This document shows, piece by piece, positions 30,001 through 40,490 of a DNA stretch of 64,000 bases. The DNA is from Paenibacillus sp. OVF10 (GTDB lineage: Bacteria; Bacillota; Bacilli; Paenibacillales; Paenibacillaceae): NCBI GenBank assembly GCA_022836915.1, contig CP094668.1, forward strand, positions 2,852,001 to 2,916,000. The letters run 5' to 3'. The notes below the pieces were generated by a model. The model had not been told where the DNA came from, made no database searches, and saw only the letters and a program-made list of their open reading frames with translations. A program made the position numbers and the translations under genes. How positions within the stretch are numbered: the first letter of the stretch is position 1; each line of letters opens with the position of its first letter.

Positions 30001-32127
30001 GATCAACGCATGGTAGAGGTTGCACCGGAAGAAGCGGGTAATACATGGGCACCAGAAATTATGTACGACAAGACAACGGGTGAATATATCGTATTTTGGG
30101 CATCAAGAATGTTTGATGATGCATCTCATACAGGCAGTGCTTATCAAAAAATGATGTATAGCAAGACAAGAGATTTCTATACGTTTACGGAACCGCAAGT
30201 ATATTTGGATTATGGATATTCCATCATTGACACAACGATGATTGAGCATGAAGGAAAAGTGTATCGCTTTACGAAGGATGAGCAAGACAACGGAGCTTCT
30301 GCTCCATTTGGCAAGATGATCTTCCAAGAGGTGGGTGACTCAATCTTAGATCCAACCTTCAAGATGATTAATCAAGGCGTTGGTAACATCAAATGGGTCG
30401 AGGGTCCAACGATCTTCAAATCGAATACAGATGAAAAATGGTATTTATTCGTAGATGAGTTTGGTGGAAGAGGTTATGTTCCATTCGAGACAACCAATCT
30501 TGCATCAGGTGTCTGGACATTATCTTCTAACTACAACTTACCGGCTAGTCCGCGTCACGGAACGGTAATTCCAATTACACAAAGTGAGTATGATGCACTC
30601 AACGGGAAGACCGTACCCGTTAGCGGAATTAGCTTGGACAAAACAACGTTGTCCATCGTAGAAGGTCAATCAGGGCAATTGACAGCTACAGTAGCACCAG
30701 CTAATGCAACGAAAAAAGCAGTAACATGGAGCTCAAGCAATACAGCTGTAGCGACTGTAAGTGCGACAGGTCAAGTAACAGCAGTGGCACCAGGAACAGC
30801 AAGGATTACAGTAACTACAGTGGATGGTGGTTTATCATCCAGCGTTACGGTAACGGTAACATCATCGGTTGATGGAACACCACAAGCACCAAGCAGTGGT
30901 AATGGAAATGGTGGCGGTGACGGTAACATCCCTGCACCTACAGTACCAACAGCTCCAGGTGGAAGTGAGCCAGTGGTCATGGACAACGGCCAAATAAACA
31001 TTAAGCCAGTTGTAAATGAGAGCGGTACTTCTGAAGTGAAGTTAAGTGCGGATACAATGAAGCGTGCGCTTGATCAAACGACAGGCGGTAAGCTACACAT
31101 GCGAGTTGAGGCTGATGAGAGCTTGAACGGACTAACGATTGAGCTCGCAGTAGATGCGCGCTTAACAAGTGGATCTTCTACGGTAGATCGCATCGAGATC
31201 AACGCAGGCTCTGCAGTCGTAACAGTGGCAACCGAACTGCTTGGAACAGGAACAAGTGCAGGGAAAACGTTAGGATTGTCGATTAAGAAAATTGCAGCTA
31301 ATCAACTGCCAGCTGGCGCACAAGCTCAGCTGAACGGTGAGGCCGTATACGATATCGAGCTAACGATGGATGGTAAGAAACTTAAAGAGTTTGATGGCAG
31401 AGATGATCTCGTGATTGAATTGCCATACACACTAAAGGCTGCCGAAAATCCAAACAACGTCGTCGTATACGATGTGAAGGACAACGGAGAGTTAAGAGTC
31501 GTGACGAATGGTAAATACAATGCAGCGACAGGAAAAGTAGAGTTCAAGCCAACGTATCTGAGCAAATATACGGTAGCGTATGTTGCAACGAGCTTTAAGG
31601 ATGTGACCCAAGACTGGGGGAAGGATGCGATCTCAGCATTGGGAGCAAGAGGCATTGTGAAGGGTATAGGCGACGGAGAGTTTAATCCGAATGGTCAAGT
31701 GACACGAGCAGAATTCATCACCATGCTGATGAATATGTTTGAGCTATCGGATGAGAGCGCAACGACAAGTTTTAGTGATGTGAAGCAAGGAGAATGGTAC
31801 CATGGAAATATCGCAACCGCGCAGAAGCTGGGGATTGTGAACGGGAAACCAAATGGAAGATTCGGAGTTCATGAGAACATTACGCGAGAAGATATGGCGG
31901 TTATGGTATACAAGGCGATCCAAATGAAGCAACTAGCGTTAGCAAGTGGTGAAGTTACAGCCTTCAAGGATGAAGCAAACATCGCAAGTTATGCGAAGCA
32001 AGCGGTAGAGGCAATTCAGGGAGCGGGCATAATAAATGGTGTAGGCAACGATGAGTTTGCACCGAAGAAGAATGCTAGCCGTGCAGAAGCAGCAGTGATG
32101 ATCTATAATGTGTTGGGTTTGATGTAG
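24081..32127 (+). CDS. Giant SLH-anchored protein with two GH43 domains and four LamG domains (two frameshifts)
   Basis: After repair this is a 2682-residue secreted multidomain glycosidase. Order by base position: signal peptide 24081-24180; LamG 1 about 24190-24830; bacterial Ig-like domain 24860-25090; Big_2 25110-25360; LamG 2 25370-26090; two Ig-like domains 26110-26700; GH43-A 26715-27690; LamG 3 27715-28410; LamG 4 28440-29080; two Ig-like domains 29100-29680; GH43-B 29685-30610; Big_2 30615-30860; linker; three SLH domains 31590-32127. Both GH43 domains keep the Asp of RDPF (26869, 29848), the Asp of TIDTT and the Glu of NEGQ or VEGP (27463, 30400), so both look active. Shifts are at 24301 (GGGG to GGGGG) and 24683-24688 (A6 to A7). 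GH43 enzymes act on arabinan, xylan or galactan; which applies here is open. It would be displayed on the cell surface. Confidence 0.85.
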
Positions 32128-32173
32128 ACACGTTAAGTATAGGGCAGTTGCTATTGATTCACTCTGATAATAA

Positions 32174-32209
32174 AGTTGGGCGGAAGAACTTTTTCCGTCC
32201 ACTTTTTTA
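32174..32209 (+). terminator. Terminator after the GH43 gene
   Basis: GGGCGGAA pairs with TTCCGTCC, flanked by AAGT/ACTT, with a seven-base loop and a T6 run. It lies 47 bases after the stop codon. Confidence 0.85.
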
Positions 32210-32279
32210 TCTGTTTAATCAGTGAGTTTTATTTGGAAGCGCTTAAAAATTACTGTGGACAACAGTCATATCGGATGAT

Positions 32280-32304
32280 ATATTGTTTCTGTGAGAAACA
32301 ATAT
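32280..32304. promoter_or_regulatory. Perfect inverted repeat upstream of the hydrolase-marR pair
   Basis: ATATTGTTTCT and AGAAACAATAT are perfect 11-base arms separated by GTG. The site lies 100 bases before the hydrolase start. Its symmetry and size fit a MarR-family operator, and the regulator would be the MarR gene directly downstream of the hydrolase. Confidence 0.65.
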
Positions 32305-32403
32305 TATTTTTAAGTGAAATAATAATAAGCGTGTCCATGGTAGGACGGAGGAAATGATCTCTCGGAGCTTAAGCTTGGACATCACAAAAAGGACGGGGAA
32401 ACG

Positions 32404-33213
32404 ATGACTAAAATTGAGACACAGATTCAATCCTTTGACGGTACACAGCTTTATTTCAGCAAGGATACAGTAGAAAATGCAAAAGCCGCTGTCGTTATTG
32501 TACACGGACTAGCTGAGCATGCAGGGCGCTACGATTATGTGACAGAGAAGCTGAGCCAGCGCGGGTTTAACGTATATCGGTTTGACCATCGCGGTCATGC
32601 CAGATCGGAAGGACAGCGAACGTTTTATAAAGAATTTGATCATCTTATTGAAGATGTTCATGTCATTGTCGAGGCGGCATTGCAAGAGAGCGGAGATCTT
32701 CCGCTGTTTGTCATCGGACATAGTATGGGCGGTTTTGCAACCTCATCCTTTGGAACGAAATATCCTGGCAAGGTTAAAGGCATCGTGCTATCCGGAGCGC
32801 TCACTCGTTACAATACAAAAGTTGCCGGAGAACTGCCGATGGATCTTCCTACAGGCACGTATTTCCAAAATGAGCTGGGCAGCGGTGTATGCAGCGATCC
32901 TGAAGTTGTATCCGCTTACGCAAATGACCCGCTGGTGGAAAAGCAGATCTCTGTAGATTTATTTAACAGTCTGGGAAATGGCATAACATGGCTCAAGGAG
33001 AACGCCAAACAGTTTACAGATCCCGTGCTTGTACTGCATGGAGCCAATGATGGACTGGTCAGCGAAAAGGATTCCCGTGATTTTTACGGCGATATCGCTT
33101 CGACGGATAAAACACTCAAAATATATGCTCATCTGATGCATGAGATATTTAATGAACCAACTCGTGATGATGTTATTGAAGAAGCAATTACATGGATTGA
33201 AAAACGAATCTGA
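32404..33213 (+). CDS. Alpha/beta hydrolase, monoacylglycerol lipase-like
   Basis: A 269-residue cytoplasmic serine hydrolase of the monoglyceride lipase/lysophospholipase group. The oxyanion HGLAEHAGRYDYV, the FDHRGHARSEG segment, the nucleophile GHSMGGFATSSF, an Asp region (GANDGLVSEKDSRDFY) and the catalytic His near the end (AHLMHEIFNE) are in the expected order. No signal peptide is present. GGGGAAACG precedes the ATG. The MarR-family gene starts 44 bases downstream in the same direction, so the two probably form an operon that is self-regulated through the palindrome upstream. The natural substrate is unknown; short or medium-chain acyl esters are likely. Confidence 0.9.
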   Translation: MTKIETQIQSFDGTQLYFSKDTVENAKAAVVIVHGLAEHAGRYDYVTEKLSQRGFNVYRFDHRGHARSEGQRTFYKEFDHLIEDVHVIVEAALQESGDLPLFVIGHSMGGFATSSFGTKYPGKVKGIVLSGALTRYNTKVAGELPMDLPTGTYFQNELGSGVCSDPEVVSAYANDPLVEKQISVDLFNSLGNGITWLKENAKQFTDPVLVLHGANDGLVSEKDSRDFYGDIASTDKTLKIYAHLMHEIFNEPTRDDVIEEAITWIEKRI

Positions 33214-33257
33214 TTTCAGTAGAGTAAGAGAGAATCTGAATATGAAAGGGATTACTC

Positions 33258-33785
33258 ATGAAATTAGATTGGATGGGCGACCATCGGGAACTGATTGAGA
33301 AAATTATCAAATACGGTAATGCGTACTCGAATACCTATAAGCTGCAGCGAAGTTATGGTACAGACATGATGTTCTCGGCTTCACAGATTCAGACGCTGGA
33401 ATACATTCTGGAAGCCGAGGACAAAGAAGAGAAGATGTCGGAAATGGCGGCACGCCTGGGCGTAAGCCGCAGTACATTTTCCAAGAACGTGAAGAATCTG
33501 ACGGAAAAAGGCCTGCTCGAAAAATTTCATTTAAGCGGTAACCGCAAAGACATATACGTCAAACCTTCGCCGAAAGGTCGCGAGGTATATGCGAAGTATA
33601 CCGAATTTGTAAGGGAGCTTTGCTTTGATGAAATTTTCAAGTATGCAGATCAGATTTCAGAAGTGGATAAGCAGAACTTTGTTCGCATCATGGATTTATT
33701 TGCCGACGTGCTCGTCTGGTATGGTGAAAAAGAACAGGAAGCACGCAAGTTAATCAGAATTGATTCCGATTCGGGCAGCGACTAG
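33258..33785 (+). CDS. MarR-family transcriptional regulator
   Basis: A 175-residue winged-helix regulator. The DNA-binding domain (about 45-115) reads MSEMAARLGVSRSTFSKNVKNLTEKGLLEKF followed by the wing LSGNRKDIYVKPSPKGREVY. The flanking helices that mediate dimerisation are long. It begins 44 bases after the hydrolase gene, without a terminator between. The perfect palindrome at 32280-32304 upstream of both genes is the likely operator. The effector is not predictable. It could also regulate the berberine-type flavoprotein gene 174 bases downstream. Confidence 0.88.
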   Translation: MKLDWMGDHRELIEKIIKYGNAYSNTYKLQRSYGTDMMFSASQIQTLEYILEAEDKEEKMSEMAARLGVSRSTFSKNVKNLTEKGLLEKFHLSGNRKDIYVKPSPKGREVYAKYTEFVRELCFDEIFKYADQISEVDKQNFVRIMDLFADVLVWYGEKEQEARKLIRIDSDSGSD

Positions 33786-33959
33786 TTTCGAGATAAAAGG
33801 GATTTTCCTCAAGGCTGTTCTGTGGCCTAACTCAATCCGAAACACGAACCTTGAAATTAAGGGCACCAGCCCATTCCCTCCGCGAATGTCCGTCATACAG
33901 TATAAAGTGCTTGATGCAGTAGAGGCTGTAGGACGATTATTCAGCAGGGAGTGGGACGT

Positions 33960-35307
33960 GTGAAATCATCAACAAAGCTAACCGGACGGGTTATTTACAA
34001 GGGTGATCCAGGATATGAAGCCGCGCGCAAGAACTGGGACCCGCATACCGACAAATATCCTAAAGTTTTTGTTTTTGCCCAAAAGACGAAAGATGTTTCC
34101 AACGCTATCCGATGGGCTCGTGAAAATAATGTACCGATCAGGCCGCGAAGCGGCAGGCATGCACTTGAGGTTAATCTTTCACAGGTTAACGGCGGAATTG
34201 TAATTGATGTGAGTGATCTGAATTCCATCAAACTTGATAAAAAAATGGAACGGTTGTTGTTGGAACAGGAAACCGAGTTGGAAGAATTGCGAATACCCTT
34301 GCCAAGCAAGGTTTCATAGCTCCTTTTGGTGACAGCCCTACTGTAGGGATCGGTGGAATTACATTAGGTGGGGGAATTGGACCTCTCCAGCGTACCATCG
34401 GTCTTATCAGTGATAATCTGCTTGAGGTAGAGATGGTGGACGCCAAAGGAAAAGTGATTCGGGCCAATAAAAATCGTAATGCAGATCTCTTCTGGGCCTC
34501 TCGGGGAGGAGGCGGTGGTAACTTCGGAGTATACACCCGCTACAAATTCAAAGTGCGCCGTGCTCCAGCGAAGGCGACTGTATTTAAAATCACCTGGCCA
34601 TGGTCTCAATTCGAGGAGGTACTTAAAGTATGGCAGAGGTGGGCTCCTCTGTGGATACGAGACTGGGCAGCGAGTTGTCCATCGGACCGAAAAAGGGTGG
34701 CAACGTCCTTATGGAAGGGCTGTTCTTAGGCTCTAAAACAGAGGCTCTCCGTTTATTACAGCCAATTACGAGTGTTGGCAAACCGACAAGTTCCATTGTT
34801 CGTTTGTTACCTTACACAGAAGTTGTGAAGTTCTTATTACAACCTGATCCGACCGAGACTCAACGGTATAGCAACCAGTTCTCGTCCGGTTTTGGACGAA
34901 AACCATTCCCCGACAAAGCGATTAAATCGATGCGCGCATTTTTGGAGAACTTGGAAGAGGGACCAGGCGGGTTCTATTTCCTCAACTGGGGCGGAGCGGT
35001 AAGTCGCAAATCACCTAGATCTACCGCGTTCTTCTGGCGCAAAGAGAAGTTCTATGTGGAATGGACCAGTACGTGGCTCAAACCATCCCATGCCGCCAAA
35101 AATATTGCACTCGCTCGTAATACTCGCAAGAAATTGCAACCATACATTGTGGGTTCCTATATCAACGTTCCAGACCAAGGGATCAAGAATTCCGGTCCAG
35201 TGTACTATGGAGCCAACTATGCCAGACTGCGGAGAGTCAAAGCCAAGTATGACCCGAAAAATGTGTTTAACAATCCGCAAAGCATCACGCCGGCTCGGAG
35301 AGTATAA
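33960..35307 (+). CDS. FAD-binding oxidoreductase, berberine bridge enzyme-like (two frameshifts)
   Basis: A 449-residue flavoprotein when repaired. The N-terminal FAD-binding PCMH fold (about 25-200) has RPRSGRHALE, whose His is the site of covalent FAD attachment in this family, then VDVSDLNSIK and, past the first shift, GDSPTVGIGGITLGGGIG. The second covalent position, usually Cys in Gly-x-Cys-Pro-Thr-Val, is Ser here, so attachment would be single. The C-terminus has YYGANYARLRRVKAKYDPKNVFNNPQSI, the usual BBE end. Shifts lie near 34252 (GG to GGG in CGGTTG) and near 34649 (CC to CCC in GCTCCTC). GTG 33960 is the preferred start, with AGGGAG 8 bases before it; GTG 33951 is possible. Relatives oxidise sugars, alkaloids or lignols; the substrate is unknown. 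Confidence 0.82.
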
Positions 35308-35379
35308 GGTAGAGCCATTCATTTATACTAGCAGCTAGTGCTAATCAGAAGTTAAATTCATCGATGTACTACTAATAAT

Positions 35380-35409
35380 AAAGACACGTCTTTTATGGCG
35401 TGTCTTTTT
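35380..35409 (+). terminator. Terminator after the flavoprotein gene
   Basis: AAAGACACG and CGTGTCTTT form a 9-bp stem with a ten-base loop and continue into T5, 73 bases after the stop codon. Confidence 0.85.
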
Positions 35410-35492
35410 GATTTTTATGGTAGTATAGATGCCAAAACGATATATGAAACGATACAGTTGCTGTTCGAGACCCTTGAATGGAGGTTTGGCTC

Positions 35493-38181
35493 ATGTATGC
35501 ACCGATCTTATCTACGAAATTAACCATTCCAGTTCAGCGCTCCCATGTAGTCGATCGTCCCCGCCTGTATGTCCGTTTGGGCGAGGGGATGCACGCTAAA
35601 CTTATACTGGTCTCTGCTCCTGCAGGATCAGGAAAAACACTACTAGTCAATCAATGGGTTAAGTCTTCTTCAATAGATACTGCTTGGCTTTCGCTGGAAG
35701 AAGCGGATAACGATCCTTCACGTTTTTTGACATATCTATGTGCTTCGTTACAGACGATTGTCCCCCAACTTGCTGAAGGAATCATGGGATTTGTTCAATC
35801 TTCCGAGCCGCCACCTCTCGAGACCATTATTACATACCTTCTTAATGAAGTTTCTGAAATAACAAATCATTTTGTACTTGTTCTGGATGATTATCATCTC
35901 ATGGCTTCAGAAGTGATCAATCAAGCGCTTGTCTACTTACTGAGGCACATGCCCCCGCATATGCATATCGTCATGACTACGCGTCAGCAACCCAAGTTAC
36001 CTTTGGCTCGACTACGGGCAAAGGGGGAATTGATTGAAATACGTGGTAGTGATCTACGTTTTACTTCTGCCGAAAGCAGTGAGTTTTTGGATCGGGTCAT
36101 GGGATTGAAACTTTCAGAGGAACATGTCGCTCTCCTTGAAAAACGAACAGAAGGCTGGGTTGCCGGGTTGCAGTTAGCGGCCTTATCCATGCAGGGTTAT
36201 TCTGATCCAAATCACTTTATGGAAACGTTCAGTGGCAGGGACCCATTTGTACTGGACTATCTAATGGAAGAAATATTACAAGGGCTAACCGAACAGGTAC
36301 AGAACTTTTTGTTGAAAACGTGCATGTTGGATCGATTATGCGGTTCATTGTGTGATGCGATCTTTGATATAGATGAAACAAAGGAACATGAATCCGTTGA
36401 TTTTACCGGACAGGACATGTTGGAGTGGCTGGAGCAAGCCAATCTTTTCATCGTTCCCCTAGATAATGAGAGGCGATGGTATCGTTACCATCATCTGTTT
36501 GCAGATTTATTGCGTACAAGAGTACACCAGAATTCAAATTACGCCGGCTCAGCTGAGACCGATCTGTCTGTTACTGAGATACATAAGCGAGCGAGCATCT
36601 GGTATGAGAAGCACCAAATGGAGCTGGAGGCTTTCAATCATGCTGTAGCTGCGGCAGATACTCATCGGGCATCGAATCTGTTGGAAGGTAAAGGTATGCC
36701 ACTTCTTTTTCGCGGGGTGCTGTTCCTGCCTTGCAATGGTTGAGTTCTCTATCCTCAGCAGAAAAGGATTCAATACCTTCCCTATGGGTGATGCATGCGG
36801 CTGCGTTATTAGTGTCAGGACATATGATAGACGTGGAACCCAGATTGCAGTCTGCTGAACAAGCGTTACAAAATACGGAACCTGAAAAGATCAATTCTGA
36901 TCTCATCGGACATATCGCTTCCATCCGAGCCACGCTGGCTGTCAGCCGGCACGATGCGGATACAATTATTGCGGAGTCACTTCGAGCACTCAAATATTTG
37001 CATCCTCATAATCTGACCATTCGTGCAGCAACAGCTTGGACATTAGGATATGCATACCAGCTTCAGGGAAAACGTGTGGAAGCCGAATTGTCCTACGAGG
37101 AATCATTAGCGAACAGTACCAGGATCGGACATCATATCATCACGATGATGGCGACACTGGGCATGGGGAATATGCAGGAATCCAACAATCAGCTACACCT
37201 GGCGGCTGAAGCCTATCAGCAGGTGGTACATATGGCAGGTAAGCCACCGCTGCCCATTGCATGTGAAGCCCATTTGGGTCTGGCGCGAGTTCATTATGAA
37301 TGGAATAACCTTGATGTGGCGATGTTGCACGCTCAACAGAGTGTGCAGTTGGCACATCAATTTGTCCAGACGGACAGGGTTGTTGCAAGTGAATTATGGC
37401 TCGCCCGAGTGACGCTTGCGAAGGCGGATCTTCATAAAGCCGCTATCATGTTAGGTAGAATCAACGAAACGGCCCAACGGTTAAATTTTACAAAGGTGAT
37501 CCCTGATATTACTGCTGCATACGTTCTTGTGCTCCTTCGTCAGGGCGATCTGAAAAAGCAATGCGATTATCATGGGACAGAAATCATGCGCTTAGTCAGG
37601 CCAGAGTATTGCTGAAGCAGGGGAACACCTTGGAGGCACTTGGTATGATGGAATCCTGTCTTCGCTTGGCCATAACCAAAGGCTTCAAGGATGAACAGCT
37701 CAAGGCAACAATCCTTCTGGCGGTTATCCATGAGGAACATGGAAATAGAACACAAGCTATGGAGCTCCTGACTGAGGCAATGATGATGGCAGAGCCATCA
37801 GGCTTCATTCGTGTATTTGTAGATGAAGGTGTTGTTGTGTACAGCCTTTTGAAGAGGATAACAGCACGCGGTGACTCACGTTTATATTTGCTTCAATTAC
37901 TGGCTGCATTTGATGAAGCTGAGGACAACAGAATAGAAATGATTTCGGAAGAGACAGATGTATATCCGTACGTTTCTGAACTGCGAATTGATCCGTTAAG
38001 TGTGAGAGAGCTCGAAGTATTACATCTCATTGCGCAGGGAAGATCCAATCGGGAGATTAGTGAGATACTTCATATTGCACTGCCTACCGTGAAAGGACAT
38101 AACCGGATTATTTTTGACAAAATGCAGGTGAAGCGACGAACCGAAGCAGTGGCAAAAGCACGTGAATGGAAACTCCTGTAA
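35493..38181 (+). CDS. MalT/LuxR-family ATP-dependent transcriptional activator (two frameshifts)
   Basis: An 896-residue LAL-type activator once repaired. The start MYAPILSTKLTIP at 35493 is typical and follows GGAGG by 8 bases. A NACHT/STAND-type ATPase occupies about 35-300, with Walker A SAPAGSGKT (41-49) and Walker B FVLVLDDYH, then a winged-helix region, a long TPR-like helical region (about 400-780) and a C-terminal LuxR HTH (DPLSVRELEVLHLIAQGRSN, then REISEILHIALPTVKGH). Shifts are at 36714-36717 (GGGG to GGGGG) and 37555-37559 (A5 to A6). Such proteins respond to sugars or other small molecules through the TPR region. It sits 92 bases ahead of an MDR oxidoreductase gene, which is the simplest candidate target. 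Confidence 0.88.
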
Positions 38182-38273
38182 CGGGTGTATCTTTGAAACG
38201 ATACTTTAGTATCTAGGGGCCGAACCCACTTCCAGATATACTCTTGGCAAACAGGAACATGTGGGGGAAAGAT

Positions 38274-39192
38274 ATGAGAGCTATCATATGTACGAAGTAT
38301 GGATCACCAGATGTGTTGCAGCTTAGAGACATAGCGAAGCCATCACCCAAAGATCATGAGATTCAGATTAAAATACACGCAACAACTGTAACATCCGGGG
38401 ACTGCAGAGTTCGTGGTTCCAATGTTCCGTTTCTGTACTGGGTACCGATGCGTCTTTTTTGGGATTCCGAAAACCTCGAAATTCGGTCCTGGGCGTAGAG
38501 TTGGCAGGAGAAGTTACGGCGATTGGCAAGGAAGTAAAGCAATTTAAGTTAGGTGATCAGGTGTATGCCATCAATGGATTGTCTTTTGGTGCCCATGCTC
38601 AGTATATATGTCTATCCGAAGAGGATCCAGTCGCTCTGAAACCGCTCAACGCAACGTATGAGGAAGCAGCAGCAATTCCGTTCGGTGGAACTACGGCCTT
38701 ATATTTTCTGCGCAAAGGAAACATTAAACGGGGAATGAACGTGCTCATCTATGGAGCTTCGGGAGCCGTAGGAACTGCTGCTGTACAGCTTGCGAAATAT
38801 TTTGGAGCAGAAGTGACGGGGTTATGCAGTACAACGAATGTGGAGTTCGCGAAGTCACTTGGTGCCGAGCATGTTATAGATTATATGAAGGAAGACTTTA
38901 CAAAAACAAGTCAGCGGTATGATCTGATATTGGATGCAGTTGGCAAAGTCTCGAAAGGTCAGTGTCGGCACCTATTGGCACCTAACGGCACATATGTCAC
39001 TGTTGAGGGGCAAGGCATCGCAAGGGTCACTGCAAAGGATCTGCTACTTCTTAAAGAGTTGATGGAGGCTGGTGAGATGCAAGCAGTGATTGACAGACGT
39101 TATGCCTTGGAGCAAATTCAGGAAGCTTATCGTTATGTGGAAACAGGGCGAAAGAGGGAAATGTCGTGATTACGGTCAAACATGAGAACTAA
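38274..39192 (+). CDS. NAD(P)-dependent alcohol dehydrogenase / quinone oxidoreductase-like, MDR family (two frameshifts)
   Basis: A 306-residue zinc-free medium-chain dehydrogenase/reductase. The N-terminal GroES-like domain (1-120) has the family opening MRAIICTKYGSPDVLQL, and the Rossmann domain has YGASGAVGTAAVQLAK. The usual structural-zinc cysteine cluster is missing, as in the quinone reductase branch. The frame is broken at 38455-38460 (T6 to T7) and near 39157 (GGG to GGGG). With both bases restored the protein ends NVVITVKHEN at the TAA 39190-39192, the ending expected for the family. GGGGGAAAG precedes the ATG at 38274. It probably reduces an alpha,beta-unsaturated carbonyl or quinone with NADPH. 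The LuxR-type activator lies directly upstream. Confidence 0.84.
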
Positions 39193-39343
39193 ACGACGTC
39201 ATACACGGGGGATGATCTTCTAATGGAAATGATTTAGCTCCCAATCAGCTATCTTAGTCAATCTGAGGATCGTAGAATTACTGGTGATGCTGAAAGAACA
39301 TTTTATAAGGCCAACCAGTAATTACTGGCTAACCTGATAATAC

Positions 39344-39380
39344 AAAGCCGCCCTTAGTCATATGATTCAAGAGCGGCTTC
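39344..39380. terminator. Hairpin between convergent genes
   Basis: AAGCCGC and GCGGCTT form a 7-bp GC-rich stem with a loop of about 21 bases; on the minus strand it is followed by TTGTATT. It probably ends the leftward marR-nitroreductase-monooxygenase operon. A perfect 14-base palindrome, CCAGTAATTACTGG, lies just beside it at 39315-39328. Confidence 0.6.
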
Positions 39381-39416
39381 TTCGCATGTTAGATACGCAT
39401 GGCAGTTAATGAGCTA

Positions 39417-39713
39417 TTAAGCTTTAACTTGTTCTCCAGCAAATACTTCAACGTTCATTGGAGCGGCCATGAATGCTGCTGCTTGTTGAACAAAAGCTTG
39501 GAAATGCGCGCTTGTGTTGTGGGATGCTGTAGCAGCTTCATCTTTCCACAGCTCGATCATCGTGTATTGTTGTTCGCGTTCTGTGCTTTTTGCCAAATCG
39601 TAGCTGATGTTACCTTCTTCTTGACGTGTAGCAGCAATCAGTTCTTTCGCAGCTGCGAGGAATGCTTGCTCTTGATCCGGTTTAACTTGCAGATGAGCGT
39701 GAATGATAATCAT
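39417..39713 (-). CDS. Putative quinol monooxygenase (ABM domain, YgiN-like)
   Basis: A 98-residue antibiotic-biosynthesis-monooxygenase domain protein, a ferredoxin-like fold that works as a dimer without cofactor on quinols or aromatic hydroxyls. The order is MIIIHAHLQVKPDQEQAFLAA, the central strand-helix EGNISYDLAKSTE, YTMIELWKDEAATASHN, then a C-terminal strand. The histidine in HNTSAHFQAF matches the conserved SxHFxxF segment. GGAGGT precedes the ATG. It is the last gene of a leftward operon with a MarR regulator and a nitroreductase. A similar set of quinone-handling genes is controlled by MarR/DUF24 regulators in Bacillus, so a role in quinone or electrophile stress is likely. Confidence 0.85.
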   Translation of the reverse strand: MIIIHAHLQVKPDQEQAFLAAAKELIAATRQEEGNISYDLAKSTEREQQYTMIELWKDEAATASHNTSAHFQAFVQQAAAFMAAPMNVEVFAGEQVKA

Positions 39714-39810
39714 AATGTAAAACCTCCATATTGTGTTTGTTTGGAATGTGTTAAGAATGTATGCTTATTAACTAGTAAAATCGTGACTTACAGGGAAACC
39801 GTCCCTGATA

Positions 39811-40461
39811 TTATGCCCAAGTTGTGATTGTTTCTACAGGCAGACGGTAGGATGGGTGACCTTCTTTGGCCGATTTACCGATCGAGATCAGCATAACCGC
39901 TTGATAACGCTCTTTGTCCATGCCAAATGCTTCTGCAATTTGATCTTTTTCGTAACCACCGATTGGGTTGGTATCATAACCGTGAGCACGTGCTACAAGC
40001 ATTAATTGCATGGAAGCAAGGCCAGCGTCGATCATATTAACTTCGCGAATAGCGGAAGCAGGCATACTTTCATAATAAGGCAATACTTTTGAGAGTTGCA
40101 TATCTTTGACTTCTTGTGGCATATAACCGAGTTCTACAGCTTTACCAAAAATTTCTTCCATATGTTCCGCGTTTTTCATGTCAATGAATACGCCAATGAC
40201 TGCGGAGGAAGTCAACACTTGATTTTGATTGAATCTTGCAAGTGGAGCAAGTTTTTCTTTACCTTCAGCCGTATCTACAACCAGAAAACGCCAAGGCTGC
40301 AAATTGATCGAAGATGGTGCACGGGAAGCTTCTGCCAGAATTTCAGTCATTTCTTCACGGCTGATTTTTACTTCAGGATCGTAAAGCTTAACAGAGCGGC
40401 GGCCGTAGGTAATTTCGTTAAAATCATTGGTTTTTTGGAATTTGCTTTGAATTGTACTCAT
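39811..40461 (-). CDS. Nitroreductase family protein
   Basis: A 216-residue FMN-dependent NAD(P)H oxidoreductase of the NfsB/YodC type. The FMN phosphate-binding RRSVKLYDPE region near residue 21, the RAPSSINLQPWRFLVV segment and the GGYEKDQIAEAFGMD C-terminal region are characteristic. Such enzymes reduce nitroaromatics, quinones or azo compounds. A GGAGAGATC site lies before the ATG. The gene follows marR by 29 bases and precedes the ABM monooxygenase gene by 97 bases on the same strand. The context fits MarR-controlled detoxification of quinones. Confidence 0.92.
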   Translation of the reverse strand: MSTIQSKFQKTNDFNEITYGRRSVKLYDPEVKISREEMTEILAEASRAPSSINLQPWRFLVVDTAEGKEKLAPLARFNQNQVLTSSAVIGVFIDMKNAEHMEEIFGKAVELGYMPQEVKDMQLSKVLPYYESMPASAIREVNMIDAGLASMQLMLVARAHGYDTNPIGGYEKDQIAEAFGMDKERYQAVMLISIGKSAKEGHPSYRLPVETITTWA

Positions 40462-40490
40462 GAATGGATCTCTCCTCTATATATATGGGT

